A DNA stretch of 64,000 bases from Spirodela intermedia (taxonomy: Eukaryota > Streptophyta > Magnoliopsida > Alismatales > Araceae): positions 3,555,878 to 3,619,877 of the forward strand of contig LR746264.1 in assembly GCA_902729315.2 (NCBI GenBank). Reading direction: 5' to 3'. Below the pieces are notes generated by a model. It did no database searches and was not told the origin of the DNA. It saw only the letters and a list, made by a program, of their open reading frames with translations. Both the position numbers and the translations under genes were made by a program. Positions 46,339 to 60,100 of this stretch are shown in pieces; the stretch's first letter is position 1, and each line of letters starts with the position of its first letter.

Positions 46339-47118
46339 ATGGGTGCAGCGGCGCCGCCGCTGCCGGCCGCCGTGGCGAGGATCGCCGTGGCCCAGATCTG
46401 CCATTCCGTCGGCTACGACGCCGCTGACACCTCCGCTCTCCGTGTCCTTTCCGACGTCGCCGCCCGGTACGTCCTCGCCGTGGGCCGCGCCGCCGCCTCC
46501 GCCTCCAACTCCCGTGGCTGCACGAACGCCAACCTGCTCGACGTCGTAGTTGCCCTCGAGGAGGTGTCGCTGTCGCGTGGATTCCCCGGCGCCGCCAGGC
46601 CCGGTGCCCGCCTGCTCAGGTCTTCGGCGGGGCCCCTGAAGGGGCTTATGGACTTCGTTGCCTCCGTCGACGAGATCCCCTTCGCGAGGCCGATTCGACG
46701 GTGGAGGGGAGGGGGCGCTCCGCCGGAGGCTTCCCTCACCTTCGCGCAGTTGCGGCTTGAGCCGCCGTCTACGCACGTCCCGAGGTGGCTGCCTAGGTTT
46801 CCGGACGAGTGGGACGGCCGACAGGGTCGGAAGGCGGGAAAGAGTACGTTGTTGGGATGGGCAGCCGAGGAGACGACGCCATCTCCACCGGTCACCGAGA
46901 ATTCTGCGACGAGGAAGGCACCGCTTTCGGCTGAGCGGGCGAGGGTGAGCTTTGTATTCGGCTCGAGCGCCGGCAGAGGATGGAAGAAGACGAAGATGGG
47001 CCCCTCTTCTTCCACCAGAAAGACGACGCTTGGTTTGATCGGTACGCGCTCAGAACCAGTCTTCTCTAGAGAAGAACTATTAGAACAGAACGACAATGGT
47101 CCGCAAGAGAATAGTTAA
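46339..47118 (+). CDS. TAF8: TAF8-like protein (bromodomain-associated histone fold)
   Basis: Single GC-rich exon of 259 residues. Residues ~8-85 form a histone-fold domain like that of TFIID subunit 8: AVARIAVAQICHSVGYDAAD, then ALRVLSDVAARYVLAVGRAA and ANLLDVVVALEEV. Next come GLMDFVASVDEIPFARPIRR and, at about 145-160, HVPRWLPRFPDEWD, which matches the TAF8 motif H-I/V-P-x-W-L-P-x-F-P-D. TAF8 pairs with TAF10 through the histone fold inside TFIID. The tail is basic and Ser-rich with no domain. Plant TAF8 proteins are usually longer (about 350), so this may be a TAF8-like paralogue. ATG at 46339 was chosen because it puts the histone fold in frame. Confidence 0.82.
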   Translation: MGAAAPPLPAAVARIAVAQICHSVGYDAADTSALRVLSDVAARYVLAVGRAAASASNSRGCTNANLLDVVVALEEVSLSRGFPGAARPGARLLRSSAGPLKGLMDFVASVDEIPFARPIRRWRGGGAPPEASLTFAQLRLEPPSTHVPRWLPRFPDEWDGRQGRKAGKSTLLGWAAEETTPSPPVTENSATRKAPLSAERARVSFVFGSSAGRGWKKTKMGPSSSTRKTTLGLIGTRSEPVFSREELLEQNDNGPQENS

Positions 47119-48059
47119 TCTGGGTTCCATTGTTGATCAAACATGCCATTTCTTTCCTCATCTCCTCATCGCTGCCTTCTGTTCTTTCAATCATTTGCTC
47201 TGGTTCTCCTCGGTTTCCTCGATGATGGCATTGCTGGGTAGCATCCAGAACAAGCAGCCATTAATCAAAAAAATTGCCTTTACATGAATTTTGTAGAAAT
47301 AATATGTATTTCCGATCCCATATGTCTGGCGTTCATGAGCCTCGGAAGGCGATGCGGGAGGCTGAAACCCATAAACAACTTTGAATCATATCTAGTTCAT
47401 TTAAGTGACGGCAGAAAATTGACCTATTTTAATGCAATCTATGAGGACGTTTTTGTGGCTATTTATCCAGGAAATCTCGCATCATTCTCTGGATAATTTG
47501 CTCCGGGCAAAGAGAGTTTAGAGACGATTCATGATCGTGGAGCTGAAGAGCAGGAAGAGATATTGCTTCTTATTATTATGGGCATACTTCATGCATATTC
47601 GGTCGATCATTTTTCTGTTCATCACTTAAGCTGTAATTAAGGAACATAAACTCGGATGTGCGTTGGAGGGGGAGAGAGAGAGAGAGAGAGAGAGAGGGGC
47701 CGAAGGGTTTCTCTCTCCCAAGAAGAAGGAAATGAGCATGCTGAGGTGGCGATCAATGGCATGAAACTGTCTGTGGAGCAAGCTCTGCGCCAAAAAAGTT
47801 TACGAAGAGGTATCTTTCATGAAATTTACAAGGATTGTGTGGTTTTTGTTAAGATAATCCTAATTTAAAATGGGAGATTAATTATCTGGTAAAAAAAATG
47901 CAGGCCTATTCATCATCAGTTGATCTTGGGAGCTTATTTATTTATTAATTTTACAGTGGATTTTCCAGGTTTTTTTATGTATGCCTTAAAATACAAGTGT
48001 CTAGATCTAATTTCTCTGATTTTAGATATTTTTTGGACAGATTATTGACCTCAGCTTCT

Positions 48060-48065
<6 letters not shown>

Positions 48066-48102
<37 letters not shown>
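48066..48102. repeat. (CT)n microsatellite
   Basis: About 18 CT units after a short C run. Confidence 0.95.
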
Positions 48103-48105
<3 letters not shown>

Positions 48106-49094
48106 CACTCTCTCGGTTGTGGAGCACCTGTTTTCCAGCAAAGAACATGGGTTAAGTAAAGTTCGATGATGGCATTGAATCTTGGTTTCTACTTGTATAA
48201 TTTTCTTTCTTTGATAGTTCTTGGAGCTGATGGCAGTTTCTTGTACTTTTTTAATCAAATTGCAGGGTCGGATCCATGGAAACTGCTGCCGAGCTTGGTA
48301 ATGTGGAAGAGCTGAAGCTCTGGGGCCGTTGTTGGCCTAAATTTCCAAGGTCGAGAAGGTGGGTCTTAGATCACCGCCTGCGGCTCAGCTGTGGAGGAAT
48401 AGAATAAGAAGAGCTGGAGAACTGGCGGTGGCGATGGTGGATGCTGCCGGTGCTGCCCTTGCTCCGAGGGATGAGATGGACTGGAGATCATTGTCGGTGG
48501 CTTGGCGATGGGAGAGGAGGTGGGTGGCGCCGCCGGGGCTCTGAGGGTGGAGGTGGCCCCTGAGATCACGACCGATGGCTTGGTGGCTGCTGGGGGAGAT
48601 CTCGCCCTGCAGAAGAGAAGAGGAGAGAGAAGAAGAAGAAGAAGCAGAAGAAGAGCCTATATGCAGCCTTTGCGTTCTGAGTGAATCGGCGATGGATGCA
48701 TAAGTTGACACTCTCTCTCCTCTTGCGTTCATGAGATCTTGTCACCTGTGGAGGGTTGATGCCCTATGATTATACTATCCTATGATAGCAAGAAGACAGC
48801 TCTCTCTCTCTCTCTCTCTCTCTCTGATCACCTACACACACTCTCTCTCTCCCCCTAATCACTCACAAATCACCCATGCAGCAGTCTCTCTCTCTCTCTC
48901 TCTCTCTCTTCCTAATCACCCACATGAAAACATTAATATAAGCGAGATTTCCCTAACAATCCCTCCAGGATCCCTCTCTTCCTAAGCACCCAAACGTAAT
49001 GTAATATAATATGTAGATCTTTACATTGTGATAATTACCCATATAAAAACTTACTAATATAAACTGGATTTCCCTAACAGGCATCATAACAGCA

Positions 49095-49097
<3 letters not shown>

Positions 49098-49149
<52 letters not shown>
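49098..49149. repeat. (CT)n microsatellite near the 3' end of the HisRS gene
   Basis: About 25 CT units with one interruption, about 200 bases past the HisRS stop on that gene's 3' side. Confidence 0.95.
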
Positions 49150-49152
<3 letters not shown>

Positions 49153-49348
49153 TCTCTCCCTTTCACCCAAATTATAGTTTATATCATTCACCAAGTATAG
49201 AAGAATCAAGACGCTACAAAATTCCCCAATTGGATTGAAGTTCCTGTAAATACAAACAAAAGGAACAATCTTTGTGGCAAATGGGATTATACCCAATATG
49301 GAAGACTTAAATTGAATAAAAGCCCATCAAAATTTCACCTCAAATTCC

Positions 49349-52300
49349 TCAGACCACCGCCCGGCGGCGGCGGTGCGACGACGGCGGAGCTGCCTTCTCC
49401 ATTCTCTTCAGCAGCTCCTCAACGATCTCCCCCCTTGGAACATCCTCCTCGGTGCTCTCCTCGATGTTCTTCAGCTTGACGATGCCCTTCTCCAGCTCCA
49501 GCTCCCCCACCAGCACCATCCATGGTATCCGCGACTGCCGGGCTCGGTCGATGTGCTTCATCACCTTCTTGTGGATGCTGAACTCGGCGTTGATCCCCAC
49601 CCGCCACATCTCGCTCACCAGCTCCGCCGCCAGGGGGAGGTCCTTGCCCAGCACCGCTACCAGGACCTCGGTCTCCGTCGCGCGGGCCGACTGCCAAAGA
49701 GAGAAATATCCACAATGGAGTCACCATCCAATCTTTTCATTCTTGAGCATACATGAAAATCAATCAATATTCAGAATTGGCAAGAGCATTGAGCCGAAGA
49801 TGAACTCCTATTGAATGCTTATTATAGTAGTAACAGAAGAGTCTTTTTTTTTTTTTTTTTTGAGGAAGGAACTAAATATACAACACTCATTGGTGGAAAC
49901 TGACTACCACTGCCTGATGGGTAAAGTGAAGAAGAACAATCTCCTCGTCATCCAGGGGCAGATTTTCCAGAATTAGCAAGTGTCTAATTAAATGCTTATT
50001 ATAGTAGCATCTGATGATCAAAGCCTCTTATGACTCTCTCTCTCTCTCTCTCTCTCTCCAAGTATATATTTGCATGAGAGAAATCAAGGAAGAATTTCCA
50101 TAGTAAAAAGGTGGAATACAGTAGTGTGAGATAACGACTGCTATCACCTGATTGTGGCCCTTTGCAAGCTGCTCCATTATGGTGAACACCCGTTCGATGC
50201 CAAGGCTGATGCCAACAGCAGGGACATGCTTTCCGCTGAACATGCCCACAAGATTGTCATAGCGGCCACCTGCTGCAATAGAACCAACCTAAAAATAGAA
50301 AAAACTGGCAGATCAGACAAGGCATCAAATTGATGAATCGGATGAGGGAAAAAAAGGACTTCAACGAACTTCAATTTCCTTATTTATAAGAATTATCCAA
50401 ATAGCTATGGAGCAGCTTTAGGCGAGAGAGAGAGAGAGAGAGAGAGAGGACTTCAATGAGTATAGCTACTAGTCTAAGGAGCTTTAGCAAGAGAAAACCT
50501 TTCAAGGAACTCCTCAGAAGGACACCCATCTTAGTTGAGGAGCTCAATTTGCGTCTCACGGAATAAATATAGAAATTTCTGGGGACGGGCATTATTTTTT
50601 TTGGTATTTCAAAATTGGCAATGCGGGAGGAGAGTGCTGACTTTTACAACGTTCCCATGGGGGAGAGTGTTTACACACTTAACATAGGGAACCGTCCATG
50701 AATTGAGAAAGTTATGAGAATTGCACAGATGAAAACTGACATTATTAAAATGGCAAAGATTTTCAGCAATGAAATGTCCTTTGTGTACCAGAAAAAGTAA
50801 AATATTTATAGAGTTCTTTCCATTAAAATGATACCTCTAATTTCCTAAAGTACAATATTTATGGAGATCTTTACCTGTGTGGCACCTCTAAAGACAGCTT
50901 CAAATATAACTCCTGTATAGTAGTCAAGACCCCGGGCAAGACTCAAGTCAAAGACTATCTTGTCTGTGCTCTTTGACCTCTCCAGGGCTTTGAATAAGAT
51001 CTCTAGATCGATCAGCGCAGCTGAAGATTCCTCGTGTTCTAAGAATGGGCTGCCCTCTTCCTTCAAGCATGACAGTATTTCAAAAGGGCTCCCCCTTTTC
51101 TTCACGAATTCACCAATCTTCTCTGCTGTCTCAACGGCTAACCCTTTTTCTTCCACCTGACAAAAATGTTCTGCTACATCAAGATGATGAAAATGGGACA
51201 CAAAAGATATTAACACATAAAATTATATGTTGAAAGCAAGCTGAACGTCGCAGTAAGAACAATCTAGTATAAACAGGATACTGGACGAGGCTCTGGCACA
51301 TGAGGTCTCCTCTGCCCGATATCAAAGAGAAGCCAATGTGCCAATTACATCCACGAGGGAACCGATTCGATTTGTATCCTTCCAGTCCATAAGAATCTAA
51401 GGAATTTCTAGCAGGTTGTGGGGAGGGGACATGTTGATATGCACTGGAAACAGTCACGAAATTTAGATGCTAACAAGGGATGCAATAACTAACTAGGAGG
51501 GAATCAGATGCCTGAACTATTTCAACTCGGACTTTGGTTTACATAGCATATGGAAATGACAAAGGCCAGAAGTAGTAATGGGCATGGGAGGTCACAGCCC
51601 GACCTTCAATTCTTTTCTCAGAAACCTTTTACATGATGTTTTGCTTTATTTTAAAATTTCAGAGAACTGGGTTTCAATTTGGAATTTCAAGATACTCCAT
51701 TGGTATTTGATGTGAATAAACATACGCAAAAACGTAACCATTTTCAATCATATGATGATTTCTCAGGAGAACTAACACGCAATGATTCATAGGAATCAGA
51801 GCAAAACCAAGTTGATTCGGTATGGGTCACAACCAAGCTAGTACAATCCCACATCTTTCAATTTTCATCTGGATACAATACCAAGAGGGTCAACCTTGAC
51901 TTAATACTTGAGGAAATGATGCTTAAAGGGTTAAGACCTTACAAATGAGAATGAAATTTTACAGGGGTGAGTAAAAAAAAAAGCCGCAAAAGAAGAGGGG
52001 AAGAGAAACTTCATCAGAGAAAACAGTTAAATTTACATTTAAAGAGAAATTATAGAATGCGGCAGTGGAACAATGTCAGGCTAATTAGCTGTGGGACAAG
52101 AAACTGGCACCCGTAATACTTCCTTTTCCAAGCTCCAGGAAATTAAAAAAAGTTAAATTTTATACCCTTACCAGTTCCTTTTTTATTTGTTCAAAAGGTT
52201 GCTTGTCCAACTTGTCAATGCTTGAACACACTGTTCTAAATTTTTCTGGGCAAACTCCACAAATTGCAAGCATCCCATCCAGCAACTTTCGATGATTCAA

Positions 52301-55300
52301 TTTTACCTGCATTTATAAACGCGGATCAACAAAGTAGGCGAAAATAAAACAGTATAGAAGCAGATTGAAGTTGTGAATTCAAGCAAACAAATGAAAATCT
52401 TCTACCAAATTTCCGATATATTTCATAAATGCAATTTTTTGTCAGAGTTTTCAGATATAAAGCGCGGTAACATATTTTACTTTGCAAAAGAAGAGGTCAC
52501 CAAAAGGGAAAATATGGTTACAGGCATAAATCGTTGCAGTTGTAATGGATGAAAGTAAAGTACCTCATATTCGCCAATGTTTAGTGCATCTAGGAGTTCA
52601 GTCAAGACTTTGATGACCTCAAAGTCCGGTTCCATTGGTTCATACTGGCCAGCGATATCAAAGTCACACTGGTAGAACTCACGGTACCTACCCTTTGATG
52701 GGTTGTCTCTTCTGTATACTTTAGCTATTTGGTACCTTTTCAATGAGCTGATATTATTCATGGCTACATAACGAGCAAATGGAACAGTTAAATCATATCG
52801 TAACGAGCAAATTTCACCACCCTGCACACAACATAAATATGAATTACACATTCTATGGGAGACGCTATGAAAGTATGATCTTCTTTATTCTAAGTAAAAA
52901 TATCTTCTAGAAACGAAATTTAGACAGTTTCTCTCCTCCAATATTAAAATGCTTCAAGATTTCCACATACAAATTGGACTCCGAAAAAATAAAGTGTTTC
53001 CTTTATCAATCATACTTTGTGAATTGTCTTTAGATTCTGCATTAAGATAGAATCAAGTTTTTAAAACAAGAATTCTACTGCAAATGTCGTCCAAATTTAT
53101 GGCCAAAACATAGCACATGGGGAAAAATACTGGCTAAACCCACGTTCTCGGGTTTGAGATGAAAATAAGAAGTCAGAGGGAGTTTCGCACAAAGGTCATA
53201 AATGCAAAATCCATGACATGAATCCCAGCGAAGAAGAAAATTTTACTCCAAAACAAAAAAGGCACATACATCCTGAAAATTCCAAAAAGCCATCAAGCGC
53301 ACTGGGAAAGGGAGGGTGGCGTACGCCATTACAGTCAATGTGCTGTAGGAAGGTTTTCTCCTTTCATAAAACTCATTGAAGGACAGATTCGGAAAAAGCT
53401 ACCAATTCTTACCCAAGGATGAACTGTAGGATGGATAGAGGAAAAAGTAGTACAGATTGTAGCACACCTATATGGTAAAGAAATTAAAAAGGCTACCATT
53501 CTAATTATGGTAAGAGGAGATGGGGTAATGCAGAAAGAGGACAACATGAGAAGAGGATGAATTGAAGTACATGAATCAGCTACCATTCTAATTATTGCTT
53601 GTCCTTCTCTTTGTTTTGATAACAACTCATACTCCAATTAATAAGGAAACGCTGATGTCACGACCTGTTCAAGACTATTGTAATTGAAAAAAAAAACCCA
53701 AAAACAATGAAATAAAAAAGCTACTAGGATGAATAATGGAAAAACAAGGATTCACCTTGTATATCCGACGCACTTTAGTTTTAGGGCGATTCATTTGATT
53801 TAAGAAGAAGACGAACTAATATAACCATTGACATAAAATAAAAGCCAACCGCCCAAATACTGGAGTAGGAAAAAAGATTAAGAGTCTAGAGATGACAACT
53901 GGCTATCAATAAACAATGGAACAAGATACCCATACCTAATCTAGTGTTTATCAAAAAACGAAAACAAGAGCTTTAGGCCATCTCAAACTCAGTCAAAAGA
54001 AACGCAATGAACGTTCATTTTTTTGTAAGGTTTAAATGTCATGAATTGATAGATAATCGCAAATGAACTGCAAACCTGGTCAGCAAGATCATAAATCAAT
54101 TTTGAATCTTCTCCATATTTTCCCATTAGTGTTTCTCTTAATTCAAACACAGGAGTGTCAAGAGCTGTCGCGCCATGCATTTTGAATACATCTATAATGA
54201 TTGAAAATGCCCGTTCTCTGATGGCCATCTGGTCCTTGCCAAAATCACGAGTACCCTGTTGACAAAGAAGTTTTTACTTTTTTATTAAAATATACAGAAA
54301 ACTAAAAATGCATTTAACGAATAAAAATGTAAGAAAAAATATTAGAAGCCATTAATCATGAAGGAAACAGAAAAGGTAAGTATATGCTGATTATTCTACA
54401 GATGATAAATTTTACTACAAGTTCACCATAACAGCCTGGAAGAAAACTCATAATGGGTAACGAGGGAATAACATTAGGCCATAAAGTCTACTACGGAGGG
54501 AACCAAATGCCTTATTGCTTGTACAATGAGGTGTCTGACTTAGCCAAAACTTGTGGTTACCAAAGATACAAATGAAAAGTATAATCTAAACGTATCTAAA
54601 TTATATAAAAGGTCTAGATCATCTCATACAAAGTTTATTTAATTATACGAGTGTTTGAGGAAGTTGCTGAAAAGTAAATCCACATTGTACGAGTTCGTTT
54701 TTATATAAAAATTTGTTTCTCTGCAACACGCAAAGGTTGGCACCTAATATCAATGACTTTGTAAACATTGTCCTTCTATTATTGGCAATATACTTCACAA
54801 TCTTGGGGTAAGAACATTGGTGGGACCATCTAAATAATTACAAGCTTATAGGTTTCCAAAGGAGGGACCATTCCAAAACGCCAATCCACACGCAAGCCAG
54901 GGCCTTGCTGCGTGGATAGCATAAATGCTAGTGTGCGCACAGCACAAGTGATACAGGGGTAATTGACAACCAAACGAAAATAACTAATAAGGAGTGGAGG
55001 AAGATCATCTATGAAACTGCACAATTTAATTTCAATTTTTCGAATGTGTGACTACTCAAACACATTGTTTCTGCATGTTGGGATCAATGATTTTGAACTG
55101 AAAGATGAGGTGACGTGCCTAGATTTTCAATATACTCCAATTGATAGCCTTTGTCTTTTACACACCATTGAAGGAAAATTGTGTTATATTCTATCATCTT
55201 AAATTATTTTATAAATAGGGCTCCTGATAGGTCGGTTAGAGTGACAAGCAAGGGTAACTGCGGCAGCACTAGGATGACCAAAGTGATCATCTGAATAGGT

Positions 55301-57168
55301 CTGCCCTATGTACTCAGGCACCTTGCCCTTAGATATTGCCTCATTGCCTAGGCATTGAATGAACTAACGTAGAAGGTAAGATGGCAAAAAAATAGATTAA
55401 CACTCAAAATGAGAAATAAAGTAAAAAATAGGTTAACTGATAACAAGCGGCGATCAAGAGAAAAATGTGCTTTCAATAAATAGTATTATGAATTGAAAGA
55501 TGATGCCACGTTTTTAAGCTCCAACATGTTAAAAATATAAGCTGGTTGCCCTCCGGGTGCAGAAGATTTTTGAATTCATTCCAGTGGGAATTGTTAGGAA
55601 TTTCCTGGTTTATTGATAGAAGCAAAGGGGAAGATCATTAACAGTAAAAAAACGCCATAAAAAACTGGAAAAACGAACATTTGGCATAAACCTAAGTTAG
55701 TGAAAGGCACCTTGGGAATTTTCGGAAGTCTTCTAATCTCGTTGCTTTCAACAATCTCTTTCACATCTCTTAGCAGGTGATGAAGGCTTGTACACTTGGG
55801 GTCGAAGTACAGAAGAAAATCCTTGGCCAAATTACCGAGAACAGAGGAATTATCAGGTGCCCCATTGACGAATGCGAGCATGCGCTGCCGTATCACAGAT
55901 GTTCCACGCCCTAAGGTCTTCTTCTTTTTCTTCTTCTCACTCTTCTTGTCGCCCTTTGCATCCCCTCCATTTGACTCAACATTTGAAAGGGGTTCTGATT
56001 GAGTTTTATCAAAGGACTCGTCCCTCTCGATCACAAACAACGCAAGTGCAGCCTCCCATGCAAGAATCTTCCGTAACGTAAGCAGCAACTCATGAGCTTC
56101 ATGCAGGACTTCGACGTCGTCTGCTTCATCAGCGGCTTTTGTTGAGACCAGCTGGCACCCATCCCTCAACGCATCAAAGTTTGGACAGTTTTTTTCAAAT
56201 ACCTCAGAAACGCTCGAGCGTAGGCCAGGATCACCAAGTGCGGCAATTGTAGACCTCGCACGACCCAGACTGCTCTTTCCTGCTGCCCGAGCTGCCAAAC
56301 AAAGCGGCAAAGCCAAGCTAGCCAATGCCGTCTCTCGGCCATGGTTCCAGGGGTCTGCGTCTTTCTTCCGCGATCTAATCAAGGAGTTCAACACGACGCG
56401 AGTTCTACCGTGCAGCGTCCTCACGGCACTCCTGAAGCTGGCATGAACAGCAGGGATCCCCGTGAAATGTTCCGTAGCAAGACGACCAGTGAACTTTGAC
56501 CCGAACAATATCACCTTCATGTCTCCGGCGACATCAGTCTCGTCCTTCACTGAGAAACCGTCACCAGATGCCGGCAAATCAAATGCCGCCGCAACATCAG
56601 CCCCGGCCGCCTCGCAGGAAAGCGCCGCCACAGCATCTAATAACGTGGTGAAAACCGAGGAAGCGGAATCCAATATCGCCGCAACACCAGCCGAGGCGGA
56701 GATCAAGGAACCGTCCAAGGTTCCAATCTCTTCAGCCGTGATACCAACGTCCTCCACCTTCTTCCCCCTCAGTCGGCAGAGCGACAACAGAAACCCCAGA
56801 GCCGACCCAAAATCAAGCGTCTCATGGCCTCCGTCCAGGTCGAACACCTCCTCGACGAGGGCAGGGATGACGGGCCGGATACCTGCGCCGTCAGAGAGGG
56901 CAAGCTTGTGCATGAGAACAACGAGAGCAGCACGAGCCTCCTCCTCTGCGAGAAACCTCCCCGATCTGCTGCCATCGGCCGAAGGGGGCTCAGGTAGAGA
57001 AGAGAGTCTGGAGCTCTTCTTCGTCTGGGAAGAGAGCTTCTCGAAGGCGGCGGAGTCGATCCTGGTCCCAGCCAGCCCTCGCGAGACGGAGTAGACAGCG
57101 GAGGAGGTGAGAGCTCCTCCCTTCCCCCCCACCGTCACCACGGATCCCGACGACGACGACGGTGCCAT
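49349..57168 (-). CDS. HisRS: Histidine--tRNA ligase (HisRS), cytosolic type
   Basis: Seven exons: 57168-55711, 54255-54076, 52821-52564, 52306-52172, 51156-50875, 50288-50148 and 49690-49349, all phase 0 with GT-AG introns, 931 residues. Exon 1 alone encodes an Ala/Ser/Leu-rich extension of ~486 residues ending in a Lys-rich stretch ([12 protein letters not shown]) and RLPKIPK. The class II catalytic core follows: [15 protein letters not shown], motif 2 [20 protein letters not shown], the histidine-binding [10 protein letters not shown], and motif 3 with GGRYDNLV and [14 protein letters not shown]. The last exon is the anticodon-binding domain ([32 protein letters not shown]). The enzyme charges tRNA-His. 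A long N-terminal extension is characteristic of plant cytosolic HisRS; no organelle targeting peptide is evident. The protein ends in a short Arg-rich tail. Confidence 0.94.
50035..50058. repeat. (CT)n tract in HisRS intron 6
   Basis: Twelve CT units within the intron between the last two exons. A similar GA run lies at about 50425-50448 in intron 5. Confidence 0.9.
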
Positions 57169-60100
57169 GGCTGCAGCGGGGGAACCGGCGCCGCTCCGAA
57201 AACCCTATTAGAGAGAGACGGACCACCGTCCGACAAGAAACGCTCGGGGCCAAACGGAAGGTCGCCCGTTGCAGTGGGGGCTTTCCATCGACGGATCCAA
57301 CGGTCAAATCCGAACTCCACTGCTTCAACAGACTTCTGCAGGGCAATTTGGTCCTTTCACATCTACCAGTATCTTTAACGCCTTGACTAAAGTGCTTCAA
57401 AAAAAATAAATTGCTGAGCATAAATAAGTTTAGAAAAGTACGCACTTCATTTATCTAAACTCTTATGATTTAACTCATCCCGAAAAAAAATATTATATTA
57501 ATTATTGACATAGGAAGTTTATGGATTATGGAAAATCTTCTATGATTTGACACAGAAATTAAAATATTACAAAATACTATAACTGAGACGTTCACTTTAA
57601 GTTAAATGATCCATCAAATATTGAAAGGAGATGGATTAGGTACATTAATTGTAGATAAGGTCAACACCATAACGTTACCACTATGGAACTTATTCCCATG
57701 AACAATCTTTATTTTGGCATTGAAACATAAATAATCTACCTGAAAATTATATATATTAAAATATTAAATCTACAATATGATAGCTCCACACCAGAGGATG
57801 TATCACACCACAAATCTATTGAATTTATTTATTCATTTTTCATATGTGTTCTTAGTTATGAAAGTCTCTTATTGTATGTAAGTGTTGTAAGCATTTCATT
57901 TATAAGGTGAATTTATCTTCTTACAAGCTTATTAAATGATATTTAAATATAAATTGTTTTGAGAAAATAAGGTGAGTCAATGTAGAGTCTAAACATGAAT
58001 GGCAATTTTTGTTGTGGTTTAGCTCTTTAGGCTTACCTTACTCTATAGAGAGCAAATCCTTTGGTTCCCCTAACCTCATACTAGAACAAATGGTGAGTAC
58101 AATGATATTTTCTTTCCATCACCAGATTTACCACTAGCAAAGTTAAGTGCACCGAAAACATTTGCATCTGAATTTACATTTCAGTAGGTCAAGCTCATCT
58201 AGCCTCTTTATTAAGTTCGTAGATTTTTAGCTCTTAGGGTCCAACTATATCAATATCAAGCTATTCTATTCTTCACCCTAGGGGCATAAATACTATTTTT
58301 CTAATGGTAGCTCATCATTCTCAATTGACAACTTTATAAAGGCTAGAGGTCTCTCAAGTATTAGTTTTAAGGAGGCTGCATGCATGGACTAAGATGAGGG
58401 TTGAATTGATCTTTTTTCACTTTTAGATTTTCATTTTTTATCTCAATTATGAAACTTGATTTTATAATATAGTCACCTATATAATATAAAATTAAAGCTG
58501 TACAAAAAGACTTCATCTAGGGTCTATTACATTTCTTGACTCTAGTTAACCCATGTTTCCTAGAAACTATTATTATAGAATCACAGCTCTAGGGGGCTAA
58601 CTAGATTAACATATAGTTAATCTCTTCTGGATTCATAACTCTAGGTTGCCTAGAGTCTCAAGTATTCAAGAATAAATCAGGAGTTAGTGCTCTTATAGAT
58701 TTGGTAGGTATCTTCTTGTGGTGTGAATTACTAGGCCTAGGTTGTAAGAATGTCTTGATAGAGGTTGTTGAATGCTCAAGAGAAATTAGTTGCGTCAATC
58801 TTTGAATATTTCCTCATCCTTGATGTGGGGAGAATGTTTATTATATAATAGTGTTTTTCCCATAGTTCTTAACAATTTAGTGATCCAAGAATAGTTAAGA
58901 AACTCCAACCTCTAAAATTCACATAAAAATTTATCCAGAAGATGTCAAAAAAATTGAAATCATAGACATGCCAAAGATGACTATTCAAAACTAATTAGCT
59001 ATAGGAGAGCTGGTGAATTTATAGACAAATCTCAATTAAAAACCTCTATTTTTCATTGTCTTGTAATGTTTAAATTCCAAAAAATTAGCTAGAAGTTAGA
59101 ACAACTAAAAACTAATATAACATGAGCTTTATGCTTTTGGATATCTTCTATTATAAATCAGTATGTGTTATCATTAAGCACCAATGTGTATATTTGAAGT
59201 ATATTTTTTCGATAAAGTCTGGTAATAACCCGTTATTGGTACAATAGAATTTGCTAATAACATCTACATAAAATAATGATTTGGCATTAAGAAATTATAA
59301 GAATCACCTTAAAAAAAGCGTGATGTCAAGTAAAATTAAATCACAATCTCATCATGTAAAATTAACTTCGGTGATATATAATATTAAAATAATATTCAAT
59401 AAAATTTAAAGATCCTATGTAGTAATAAAAATCAATATTTTAATTTTCATTAAAATCATTTGAAATTAACGATGTAAGATTACGATCGTATAGTAAGTTT
59501 TCATATTTTATTCAAAGATCCTTGCAAATTTAGATGTTATAATTATTACTTTCTCATAGTGATAATTTTTATAAATATTGATCATTTTCAGAACAATGTA
59601 GAAATAATAATTTCACTTAATTAAATCTATTGAATTTCAAAATTGAATATTATAAGGCAGGACTATGTTTTTAAAAATCTTTTATAGATATATGACATTA
59701 TTACTTTGAGTTTTTTTATGTTTAATTAAACTCATGCTGATGCATCATCAATTATAAGAAGCAAAAACTATAATTCATTCTTTCAATTAATCTTTTGAGT
59801 ATTTTTTATCATCAAAACAATGTGCATTCCATGCTCTAGAATATCATACTTTGTAACTTCATGTTTCATTATATCAAGTTTATGTTGTGAAATAAGACAA
59901 TATATTAAAACCTTAACTTGTATACTAGAACTTGAATAATGAGATATATAAATACTTGTATTTGAGTTTTCTTTTACATTTTATAATATTGCAATGTAGT
60001 AGACAACATATTTCAATGTATGAATAGTAAAGAAGCCTCATATTTCAATATATGTTGCCAAATGATAATACATCTTCCTTTTAGTGTATAGGAATTACAT

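Larger units (their letters stand above)
47119..49348. other. Spacer between TAF8-like and HisRS genes
   Basis: The start probably contains the TAF8-like 3' untranslated region. It holds GA at 47672-47695, CT at 48066-48102, 48799-48826, 48882-48909 and 49098-49149, and a GC-richer patch at 48290-48690 with open frames on both strands but no recognisable protein. The right end is HisRS 3' flank. Confidence 0.55.

Noticed and set aside
48290-48740. GC-richer patch with frames on both strands between TAF8-like and HisRS
   Set aside because: No start context, splice support or family resemblance; it may be transcribed, but coding is not supported.
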